This document shows, one piece after another, positions 7,781 to 13,159 of a DNA stretch of 13,159 nucleotides; the stretch's first letter is position 1; every line of letters starts with the position of its first letter. Source of the DNA: Lachnospiraceae bacterium (lineage in GTDB: Bacteria; Bacillota; Clostridia; Lachnospirales; Lachnospiraceae). Under the pieces are notes generated by a model. That model was not told the origin of the DNA and ran no database searches. It worked only from the letters and a program-made list of their open reading frames with translations. Location of the stretch: assembly GCA_019420465.1 (NCBI GenBank), contig JAHZHB010000002.1:1-13159 (forward strand). The letters are read 5' to 3'. The position numbers and the translations under genes were made by a program.

Positions 7781-10033
7781 TTATTTCTTCTTTGTTTTCT
7801 TTCCTGTCTTTGTCTTGATCGTATACCACAGCGGACCTGTTACACATACAGAAGAGTATGCACCGCAGATGATACCTACCATGATCGGCAGAGCGAACTC
7901 ACGGATAGAAGATACACCCATGATCCACAGTACAAATACCATGATAAACGTTGTCAGGGATGTATAGATACTTCTTGTCAGTGTCTGTGTGATACTTAAA
8001 TTAACCACCTCAGCCAGATCTTTCTTTTTACCGTAGGCTGTGCCAAGATTTTCACGGATACGGTCAAAGATAACGATCGTCGCATTGATCGAGTAACCAA
8101 CGATCGTCAGCATGCAGGCGATAAATGTCGTACCTACCGTAACACGGGATACCGCATAGAAACCAAGAACAACCAGTACATCATGCAGAAGAGCCAGTAC
8201 GGCACTCGATGCAAAGCGGATATCCTTGAAACGGAACCAGATGTACAGAAGCATAAAGATCGCAGCTACGATAACGGCAACGATCGCGTCACGGCGCATC
8301 TCATTGGATACAGTTGCGGAAATACTCTGGGATGTGATCGTCGTCTTATCTACACCGAAATCATTCACCAGCATAGTTTCCAGTGCATCACGTTCCTCTA
8401 CGCTTAACGTTCTTGTCTTGATCGTAACGGCATTGGAATTTACAACCTTGACACAGGTAACATCTGCATCCTTTGTAATAGCCTCAACCTTCGGATTTAC
8501 TTCGCTCTCCAGCTGTTCCATGGACATATTTTCATTGAACTCTACGTTGGTAGATGTACCGCCCATAAACTCCAGGCTGTAGTTTAAGCTCTTGCCTGTG
8601 GCAGCCTTAAATCCGCCCATACCGGCGATCGGTACGAGGATGGCCAGGATCAGAGAGATTGTAAAGAAGATTTTCTTCTTTCCGACAAAATCGATCGTTT
8701 TCTGTTCCTTTGCCTTGCCATAGAATTTCTCATCTCTGAAGCCTACAGCATAGAATGCATTGACGATCAGACGGGAAACCACCAGCGCTGTAAACATGGA
8801 TAAAACGATACCAAGAGCCAGCGTCATGGCAAAGCCCTGTACACTACCTGTACCAAGGAAGCCAAGGACTGCAGCTGCGATCAGGGTTGTGATATTACCG
8901 TCAAAGATCGCAGAAAATGCCTTTTTAAAACCGGTTGTGATCGCATTATGAACGGATTTGCCTGTGGCGATCTCCTCACGGATACGGGCATAGATGATAA
9001 CGTTGGCATCCACCGCCATACCGATTGACAGGATGATACCTGCAATACCGGGCAGTGTCAATGTCAGGTCAAACGCATTGAGCATCACGAGCTCAAGACC
9101 TGTATAGATGATCAGTGCCAGACCGGCTACCAGACCCGGCAGGGCATATACAATGATCATAAAGATAATCACAAGTGCCAGACCGATACCACCGGCGATC
9201 AGACTGGTACGGATCGCACTGCTTCCCAGCGTAGCACCTACAACCTGGGAACTGATCTCATGCAGAGTCAGTGTCAGGGAACCGATACGCAGTGTTGTGG
9301 CCAGCGCTTTGGCATCTTCGATGCTGTTGGCACCCTCGATCACAGCTTTACCGGCTGTGATGACAGAATTTACGCTCGGTACACTGACGAATTTATTGTC
9401 GTAGTAGATACCGATCGTCTCCTTATTTTTATACGCACGCTCTGTAGCCTCAGCGAAAGCCTTTGTACCTTCAGCGTCAAATTCCAGTTCTGTGACATAT
9501 TTGCCATTGCCGGAATTATCCTGCTGCACACCACCCTGGGCATTGACAACAGAAGAACCTTCCAGTACGATACAGCCTTTTTCCTTCAGCTCGTCGATCG
9601 TGTAGTTTAACTTGTAACTGCCCTCTACGCTTGGATCGTAGCTGTAGCAGGCATTTCCGTCATCGTCTGTCTGACGGATAAAGTACAGCGTACCCGGTGT
9701 ACCCAGCTCCTCCAGGATCTTGTTGGCATCTGTAACACCCGGGATCTCAACTGTGATACGGTTTGTACCCTCTTTGTAAACCTTTGCCTCTTCACTGTAG
9801 CTCATAACACGCTGCTGCAGCTTGTAGACAGTATCAGCCATATCCTCTGCAGACGGCATGTCCTCATCTGCCGCATACGTAATGCTGACACCACCGGACA
9901 GATCAAGTCCTGTGATAATGTTTCGCGCAGATCCCGTACCTGTAGGTCCGATGCCGACTGCAGAAGTAAATACCAGCAGTGCGATCAGAAGAACCGTAAG
10001 GATAAGGACTGCAATTCCCTGTTTTTTCTTCAT
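7781..10033 (-). CDS. secDF: Fused protein translocase subunit SecDF
   Basis: This is a 750-residue fusion of SecD and SecF, the membrane motor that pulls proteins out of the SecYEG channel using the ion gradient. TM1 is at about 7-27, followed by GLDLSGGVSITY, a large extracellular domain to about 275, and TM2-6 including SIGMAVDANVIIYARIREE (Asp342). The SecF half starts near 453, with NYSLEFMGGTSTNVEF, a second external domain, and TM8-12 including IVGYSINATIVIFDRIREN and QTLTRSIYTSLTTF (Arg687). The length matches the fused Bacillus form. In the SecF motif the residue normally Asp in GYSIND is Ala651 (codon GCG), while Asp342 and Arg687 are kept. The protein ends in a lysine-rich tail. 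AAAGGA precedes the ATG by seven bases. The gene starts 16 bases after scfB, so the two are probably cotranscribed. Confidence 0.96.
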   Translation of the reverse strand: MKKKQGIAVLILTVLLIALLVFTSAVGIGPTGTGSARNIITGLDLSGGVSITYAADEDMPSAEDMADTVYKLQQRVMSYSEEAKVYKEGTNRITVEIPGVTDANKILEELGTPGTLYFIRQTDDDGNACYSYDPSVEGSYKLNYTIDELKEKGCIVLEGSSVVNAQGGVQQDNSGNGKYVTELEFDAEGTKAFAEATERAYKNKETIGIYYDNKFVSVPSVNSVITAGKAVIEGANSIEDAKALATTLRIGSLTLTLHEISSQVVGATLGSSAIRTSLIAGGIGLALVIIFMIIVYALPGLVAGLALIIYTGLELVMLNAFDLTLTLPGIAGIILSIGMAVDANVIIYARIREEIATGKSVHNAITTGFKKAFSAIFDGNITTLIAAAVLGFLGTGSVQGFAMTLALGIVLSMFTALVVSRLIVNAFYAVGFRDEKFYGKAKEQKTIDFVGKKKIFFTISLILAILVPIAGMGGFKAATGKSLNYSLEFMGGTSTNVEFNENMSMEQLESEVNPKVEAITKDADVTCVKVVNSNAVTIKTRTLSVEERDALETMLVNDFGVDKTTITSQSISATVSNEMRRDAIVAVIVAAIFMLLYIWFRFKDIRFASSAVLALLHDVLVVLGFYAVSRVTVGTTFIACMLTIVGYSINATIVIFDRIRENLGTAYGKKKDLAEVVNLSITQTLTRSIYTSLTTFIMVFVLWIMGVSSIREFALPIMVGIICGAYSSVCVTGPLWYTIKTKTGKKTKKK

Positions 10034-10049
10034 GATAATATCCTTTCTC

Positions 10050-11405
10050 TTAGTCTGCCAGAGCAGCTTTGATCATTAATGCACACTCGATACGTTTTCT
10101 CTGCAGTTTGCAGCCGATCTCATAGGCACCATTAATGGAACCGGAGAAATTATAGGCATTAGCTGCGCATCCGCCGCTGCAGTAGAAACGGGAGAAGCAC
10201 TTTTTACAGTCTTCTTTTGCGTATACGTTGCAGTGTTTGAAGGTATTTACGATGTCTGTCTTTACAACGCCCTCATCTACATTGCCAAGCAGAAAGTCTT
10301 CGTTACCTACAAACTGGTGGCAGGGATACAGGTCTCCCCACGGGGTAACGGCCAGATACTCTGTACCTGAACCGCAGCCGGACAGTCTCTTATATACGCA
10401 GGGTCCGCCGGTCAGATCGATCATAAAATGGAAGAAATTGAAGCCTCGGCCCTCTTTTTCTCTTTTGATCATCTCTTTTGCCAGCAGATCGTACTGTTCA
10501 CAGATTGTCGGGATATCTTCTTCGCGGATCGCATAATCAGCCTCCGGCGGAGCCACAACCGGCTCGATAGAGATCTGCTTGAAGCCCATATCCGCAAGGC
10601 TTAAGACATCCTTTGCAAAGTCAAGATTATAATGGGTAAATGTACCTCTGACATAGTAGTTCGTCTGATTACGGCTGTCCGCAAATTTCTTAAACTTCGG
10701 CATGATCAGATCATAGCTTCCCTTGCCGTTTCTGAACGGACGCATGAAATCATGGACTTCCTTACGGCCATCCACACTCATGACTACATTGGCACATTCT
10801 TTGTTGGCGAATTCCATGATCTCGTCATTTAACAGTACACCATTCGTTGTCAGAGTAAAGCGGAATTTCTTATTATGTGCTTCCTCCTGGCTGCGACCGT
10901 AAGCGACCAGATCTTTGACTACCTGCCAGTTCATCGTCGGCTCACCGCCAAAGAAGTCTACCTCCAGATTTCGTCTGGAACCGGAATTGGCGATCAGAAA
11001 ATCCAGCGCCTTTTTACCGACTTCATAGGACATCAGGGCTCTGCGGCCATGATACTCACCCTCTTCTGCAAAACAGTAACGACAGGCCAGGTTACAGTCA
11101 TGTGCAATATGCAGACACAGTGCCTTGACAACTGTCGGTCTGTCTGTGAAATGCTCGATTGCATTTTCATAGATATCCTCGGTAAAAAGCATGCCCTGTT
11201 CTTTTAATTCGAGACATTCTGCCCAGGCATCCCGAATATCTTCTTCGGCATATGTACCGGCAAGCTCTGTCAGCGTATCCTCCAGAGTCTTTCCCTCATC
11301 CATACGGGCTACCGTGTCATAGACCACATCATCCACAACATGTACGGAACCACTGTTGACATCCAGTACGATCGGAATGTCATTATTTTTATACTGATGT
11401 ATCAC
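10050..11405 (-). CDS. scfB: SCIFF peptide maturase (radical SAM/SPASM thioether-forming enzyme)
   Basis: This is a 451-residue radical SAM enzyme of the SCIFF maturase (CteB-like) family, which links cysteine sulphur to a backbone carbon in the SCIFF peptide. It opens with IHQYKNNDIPIVLDVNSGSV, the family's usual N-terminus; about 90 residues here should form the RiPP recognition element. The radical SAM motif is HDCNLACRYCF (C104, C108, C111), followed by DFFGGEPTMNW. A SPASM domain carries about ten cysteines from 336 to 441 (GGPCVYKRLSGCGSG, YPCHQF, DCKKCFSRFYCSGGCAAN, GCKLQRKRIEC) for two auxiliary clusters. The start is taken as the GTG at 11405, seven bases after AAGGGAG; a longer reading from an ATG at 11459 adds 18 residues translated from leader RNA. 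The substrate gene scfA lies 270 bases upstream. Confidence 0.95.
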   Translation of the reverse strand: MIHQYKNNDIPIVLDVNSGSVHVVDDVVYDTVARMDEGKTLEDTLTELAGTYAEEDIRDAWAECLELKEQGMLFTEDIYENAIEHFTDRPTVVKALCLHIAHDCNLACRYCFAEEGEYHGRRALMSYEVGKKALDFLIANSGSRRNLEVDFFGGEPTMNWQVVKDLVAYGRSQEEAHNKKFRFTLTTNGVLLNDEIMEFANKECANVVMSVDGRKEVHDFMRPFRNGKGSYDLIMPKFKKFADSRNQTNYYVRGTFTHYNLDFAKDVLSLADMGFKQISIEPVVAPPEADYAIREEDIPTICEQYDLLAKEMIKREKEGRGFNFFHFMIDLTGGPCVYKRLSGCGSGTEYLAVTPWGDLYPCHQFVGNEDFLLGNVDEGVVKTDIVNTFKHCNVYAKEDCKKCFSRFYCSGGCAANAYNFSGSINGAYEIGCKLQRKRIECALMIKAALAD

Positions 11406-11412
11406 GTTTAAA

Positions 11413-11419
11413 CTCCCTT
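11413..11419 (-). promoter_or_regulatory. Ribosome binding site fixing the GTG start of scfB
   Basis: AAGGGAG on the minus strand, seven bases before the GTG at 11405. The in-frame ATG at 11459 has no comparable site, and family proteins begin at about the residues encoded by this GTG. Confidence 0.75.
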
Positions 11420-11590
11420 CCATATTTTTTGCATACCGGACTTTTAGATGTATGGTCATCTCTTACACCTGCCAGTGGCATTTTTTCCGGATGCATGGCA
11501 ACGCAAAAATAGTCCTCTGCGCAGGCGCGAGGACGAACTGCTGCCCCATTTCCCCGATAAAACTAGAGACTTCGGGGTATAATCATTGGC
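11420..11590 (-). promoter_or_regulatory. Structured leader upstream of scfB (candidate cis-regulatory RNA)
   Basis: The stretch between the candidate promoter and the scfB ribosome binding site can fold extensively on the minus strand. One stem is CCCCGA with TCGGGG (11572-11577 with 11552-11557) around a 14-base loop. An outer stem pairs GGCAGC (11540-11545) with GTTGCC (11497-11502), including one G-U pair that would be A-C on the other strand. It encloses the hairpin at 11512-11534. A further TGCC-ACT-GGCA hairpin covers 11471-11481. No known riboswitch class could be matched by eye, so function is unassigned. Confidence 0.5.
11505..11534 (-). terminator. Attenuator-like hairpin inside the scfB leader
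   Basis: On the minus strand GTCCTC-GCG, tetraloop CCTG, CGC-A-GAGGAC makes a nine-pair GC-rich stem with one bulged A (plus 11512-11534). It is followed by TATTTTT (11505-11511). It has the form of an intrinsic terminator but lies between the candidate promoter and the scfB start, so it would act as an attenuator if functional. An outer stem encloses it, which could modulate its folding. Confidence 0.5.
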
Positions 11591-11619
11591 ATGTTACCAT
11601 ATTTCCGACCATTTGTAAA
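11591..11619 (-). promoter_or_regulatory. Candidate sigma-A-type promoter for scfB-secDF
   Basis: TTTACA (plus 11614-11619) and TAACAT (11591-11596) on the minus strand are exactly 17 bases apart. The -10 box is a weak match, so confidence is moderate. The position, just after the scfA terminator and before the structured leader, fits a separate promoter for the maturase and secDF. Confidence 0.5.
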
Positions 11620-11628
11620 CCATTTACA
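11614..11628. promoter_or_regulatory. Inverted repeat overlapping the scfB -35 box (possible operator)
   Basis: TGTAAA-CCA-TTTACA is a perfect six-base inverted repeat with a three-base centre, and one arm is the -35 hexamer of the candidate scfB promoter. Such a position suits a repressor site. No regulator gene is present in the window and the repeat matches no operator that can be named with confidence. Confidence 0.4.
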
Positions 11629-11634
11629 GCGTGT

Positions 11635-11664
11635 AAAAAGAGCCGATGCATATGCACCGGCTCT
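11635..11664 (-). terminator. Strong palindromic terminator after scfA
   Basis: AGAGCCGGTGCAT and ATGCATCGGCTCT pair over 13 positions on the minus strand, with one G-U pair that would be an A-C mismatch on the plus strand. The right arm runs into TTTTT. The element begins 11 bases after the scfA stop. The opposite strand also has a T-rich flank (CCTTTTTTCTTTT), but no gene reads that way. Confidence 0.85.
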
Positions 11665-11675
11665 CCTTTTTTCTT

Positions 11676-11816
11676 TTATTTCTGCTCGCAGGTCTGGTTT
11701 CCTACTGTGCAGGATGTCTTACATGCAGACTGGCAGGATGTCTGGCACTCGCCACAGCCGCCTTTTTTTACAGTGTTCTGTAAGCTCTTTGTATTTAAAG
11801 TCTTAATGTGTTTCAT
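11676..11816 (-). CDS. scfA: SCIFF six-cysteine ranthipeptide precursor
   Basis: This is a 46-residue peptide with exactly six cysteines (21, 24, 28, 32, 36, 43), the hallmark of SCIFF (six cysteines in forty-five residues). It begins MKHIKTLNTKSLQNT and continues with the core GGCGECQTSCQSACKTSCTV, nearly invariant in the family. The radical SAM maturase encoded next is known in homologues to form a thioether between Cys32 and Thr37; both residues are at those exact positions here. The ATG at 11816 has a strong AGGAGGAG six bases upstream, a good promoter stands about 40 bases ahead, and a strong terminator follows. There is no signal peptide and no peptidase or dedicated transporter nearby. 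The physiological role of SCIFF is unknown. The product is far shorter than a typical gene and easily missed. Confidence 0.95.
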   Translation of the reverse strand: MKHIKTLNTKSLQNTVKKGGCGECQTSCQSACKTSCTVGNQTCEQK

Positions 11817-11853
11817 TGCAAACTCCTCCTACTTATATGATTTGATTTTGTTC

Positions 11854-11882
11854 ATTATAGCATAGGGCACATGCTTTTTAAA
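11854..11882 (-). promoter_or_regulatory. Sigma-A-type promoter for scfA
   Basis: TATAAT (plus 11854-11859), preceded by TGC as an extended -10, and TTTAAA (11877-11882) are 17 bases apart on the minus strand. The -10 box ends 37 bases before the scfA ATG. The perfect extended -10 suggests strong constitutive expression of the small peptide gene. Confidence 0.8.
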
Positions 11883-11929
11883 GATTTTTTTCGGAAATCC
11901 TTACTTTTCTTTCACAGTTTTCCGGTATT

Positions 11930-12301
11930 TCACCCCAGCATACCACCGATACAGCCACTGACGGTACACAAAACGCCGGTAAACAGCCATCTGGCCGTGT
12001 CCGTCATCTCCCCGGGTACGATGCAGACCGTAAGCAGTGAGAGCATGAGATAATAACAAAGCCCTGTACCCATACCCCACAGAAACTTTCTTCTGTCCAT
12101 CTTATGTCCCATATAAAGGCCGCCAAGAAAGCTTGCAGCAATATAAGTCAATATGAACGCAATACCAAAAACTTTCTCTCCGGGATCCGCTTTGTACATC
12201 CAGACGGATAACAGCATCAGGGAGAGCACCGTCACAAGGCCTGCGATCATCAGGGCTTTTATCATACGAAACAGTATCACAAAACATCTGGACTCTTTCA
12301 T
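11930..12301 (-). CDS. Small four-helix membrane protein, TIGR04086/YrzE type
   Basis: This is a 123-residue membrane protein with four hydrophobic segments at about 10-33, 42-64, 72-95 and 103-122. Short charged turns lie between them (YKADPGEK, MGHKMDRRK, PGEMTDTAR). Glycines recur in the helices (ASFLGGLYMGHK, WGMGTGLCYY, GCIGGMLG). The size, topology and place immediately before scfA and near secDF match the TIGR04086/YrzE family, whose function is not known. In Bacillus the related gene lies close to yajC and secDF. The start at 12301 has only a weak GTAGAG upstream. It follows the YdcF-like gene by 29 bases and is 113 bases from scfA, which has its own promoter. Family assignment rests on topology and neighbours. 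Confidence 0.75.
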   Translation of the reverse strand: MKESRCFVILFRMIKALMIAGLVTVLSLMLLSVWMYKADPGEKVFGIAFILTYIAASFLGGLYMGHKMDRRKFLWGMGTGLCYYLMLSLLTVCIVPGEMTDTARWLFTGVLCTVSGCIGGMLG

Positions 12302-12330
12302 ATCTCTACTATATGAAGACGTCAGGTAAA

Positions 12331-12948
12331 TTATCTCTTTTCTTCACCATTTTCCAGATCTTCTCTCAGAATCTCACCAAACTGGGTACCACAGCGGCTG
12401 ATCTCACCGAGCACGGTATCGATCCCTTCTTTGGTCTGGTACCAGTTGTCTGCCCGGATCTCATGCGCACAGGGGCAGACCAGAAATTCTGTTTCCGGGA
12501 AAAGCAGCTGATAGTACAAAAGGCATCGCCTTGCGTGGCTCGGCTTACAGCACAGCAGGGCTTTTTTTACCGGATACTTCTTCTTTTTAAGCAATTTTCT
12601 GGAAAATATCGCATTTTCATAGGTAAACGTTGCTTCCTTTTCTAACCATATTGCCTCTTTGGGTACTCCCTGTTTCAACAGCACCGCTTCCAGATATTCT
12701 GCTTCTGTAGCAAATTTCCGGTCATCTCCGGCTTTCTCGTTTTCCGGCAGGATAAAATTTTTCTGGCAGATGCTGTATCGGCCTGACACCAGTATCTGTG
12801 GTATGTACCCTTGTTTGTAAAGCTCTGCTGCCTTTTGTGCCAGCGCTTTTTGCGGACTTCCTGGAATCAGCAGTATATCTGCCTTTTGCGGCATATTCTC
12901 CACAAAGATAAATCTGGTGTAGGTCTCGATCAGCTTACTCCTGTTCAT
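12331..12948 (-). CDS. YdcF/SanA/ElyC-type DUF218 protein
   Basis: This is a 205-residue protein of the DUF218 fold. The family pattern appears as KADILLIPGSP near residue 23, ILVSGRYS near 52, TEAEYLEAVLLKQGVP near 80, then EATFTYENAIFSRKLL near 104 and a late CCKPSHARRCLLYYQLLFP. There is no signal peptide or membrane anchor, so it resembles cytoplasmic YdcF (reported to bind S-adenosylmethionine) rather than envelope-anchored SanA or ElyC. The biochemical role is uncertain. Its ATG lies 14 bases inside the end of the preceding gene and has only a weak GATGAG-type site, suggesting translational coupling to that gene. The glycine-rich first motif, normally VVLGG, reads LLIPGSP here, as in some clostridial members. 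Confidence 0.8.
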   Translation of the reverse strand: MNRSKLIETYTRFIFVENMPQKADILLIPGSPQKALAQKAAELYKQGYIPQILVSGRYSICQKNFILPENEKAGDDRKFATEAEYLEAVLLKQGVPKEAIWLEKEATFTYENAIFSRKLLKKKKYPVKKALLCCKPSHARRCLLYYQLLFPETEFLVCPCAHEIRADNWYQTKEGIDTVLGEISRCGTQFGEILREDLENGEEKR

Positions 12949-13159
12949 CTGTTATCTCATCCACGATATCTTCAGAAAGAAGGCCGCTGTCCATAGACAA
13001 CGTTTCTTCCTCATCGGTATCGTCTTCCTCTACATCCGATCCGGCATCTTCTGCGGCATAATACTCATCTTCAGTCACATAGGTTATCTTTGCATTGTCA
13101 TACAGGAAATCCCTTACCTTCTCATTCAACAGAGATTCTGCCAGTGTTTCATCCGTGTA
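12935..13159 (-). CDS. tig: C-terminal end of a probable trigger factor (cut by window edge)
   Basis: These are the last 74 residues of a longer protein that enters from the right edge in open frame (reading starts YTDETLAESLLNEKVRDFLY). The segment LLNEKVRDFLYDNAKITYV resembles the end of the trigger-factor C-terminal domain, where a helix with an EK-x-x-x-FL-x-x-NAK pattern closes the fold. It is followed by a very acidic tail rich in Asp and Glu, common in clostridial trigger factors. Trigger factor is the ribosome-bound chaperone and prolyl isomerase that meets nascent chains. The call is an inference from the C-terminus alone; another chaperone or foldase with a similar ending cannot be excluded. 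The expected clpP or clpX does not follow; a YdcF-like gene overlaps its stop instead. Confidence 0.6.
   Translation of the reverse strand, partial: YTDETLAESLLNEKVRDFLYDNAKITYVTEDEYYAAEDAGSDVEEDDTDEEETLSMDSGLLSEDIVDEITDEQE

Noticed and set aside
11471..11500. GGAA...GCCACTG in the scfB leader, reminiscent of the cobalamin riboswitch 3' core
   Set aside because: The other conserved cobalamin elements (the GGUG/AAUCC segment and the CCCCGC-ACUGU stretch) are not found in the right order, and GCCACTGGC is better explained as a small TGCC-ACT-GGCA hairpin.
11578..11583. Perfect TATAAT on the plus strand
   Set aside because: No acceptable -35 lies 16 to 18 bases upstream and no plus-strand gene follows; it falls within the minus-strand promoter-leader region by chance.
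11452..11865. Plus-strand open frame of 137 codons across the scfA-scfB gap
   Set aside because: It runs antisense through scfA, a strong terminator and the structured leader. Its composition is cysteine- and aromatic-rich without any domain, and no ribosome binding site was seen. The G-U pairs in the hairpins favour a minus-strand transcript.
11883..11929. Terminator after the TIGR04086-type gene
   Set aside because: CGGAAA and TTTCCG can pair, but the loop is about 21 bases and the stem is followed by A residues rather than a T run, so it is not a convincing terminator.
1..13159. Mobile elements, CRISPR arrays, tRNA or rRNA genes
   Set aside because: No transposase or integrase motifs, no regularly spaced direct repeats, and no cloverleaf or rRNA-like stretch were seen; the window is almost fully covered by housekeeping genes.

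Overview
The window reads as a chromosomal housekeeping region of a clostridial Firmicute, most likely a Lachnospiraceae-type anaerobe. The inference rests on the six-cysteine peptide SCIFF beside its radical SAM maturase, a fused SecDF, HemZ, and the order secDF-recJ-apt-relA-...-hisS, which matches the Bacillus/Clostridium backbone. All supported genes are on the minus strand, so transcription runs from high to low coordinates. No rRNA, tRNA, CRISPR array, insertion sequence or phage gene was seen.

In transcription order the right end (13159 to 11930) holds the C-terminal tail of a probable trigger factor, an overlapping YdcF/DUF218-type protein, and a small four-helix membrane protein of the TIGR04086/YrzE type. 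Next, 11883 to 11405 is the most distinctive part. A good sigma-A-type promoter drives scfA, a 46-residue SCIFF precursor. A strong palindromic terminator follows, then a second candidate promoter whose -35 lies inside a perfect inverted repeat. A leader of roughly 170-190 nt with several hairpins, one of them attenuator-like, precedes scfB, the thioether-forming maturase, which starts at a GTG. Only 16 bases separate scfB from secDF, so the peptide-modifying enzyme and the secretion motor are probably on one transcript.

A terminator-like hairpin after secDF lies against the start of recJ. A near-consensus promoter between recJ and apt begins a second compact operon: apt (adenine salvage), relA (bifunctional (p)ppGpp enzyme), a glyoxalase-II-like metallo-hydrolase, hemZ (radical SAM coproporphyrinogen dehydrogenase-like), an HD-GYP protein (probable cyclic-di-GMP phosphodiesterase) and hisS (partial). 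These genes overlap or are separated by 60 bases or less.

Points that go beyond routine annotation are: the short scfA gene; the scfA-terminator-promoter-leader-scfB arrangement; a SecDF whose SecF half has Ala where the proton-pathway Asp is expected; and start-site corrections for scfB, recJ, the metallo-hydrolase and hemZ. Assignments come from reading motifs by eye; no database search was possible.
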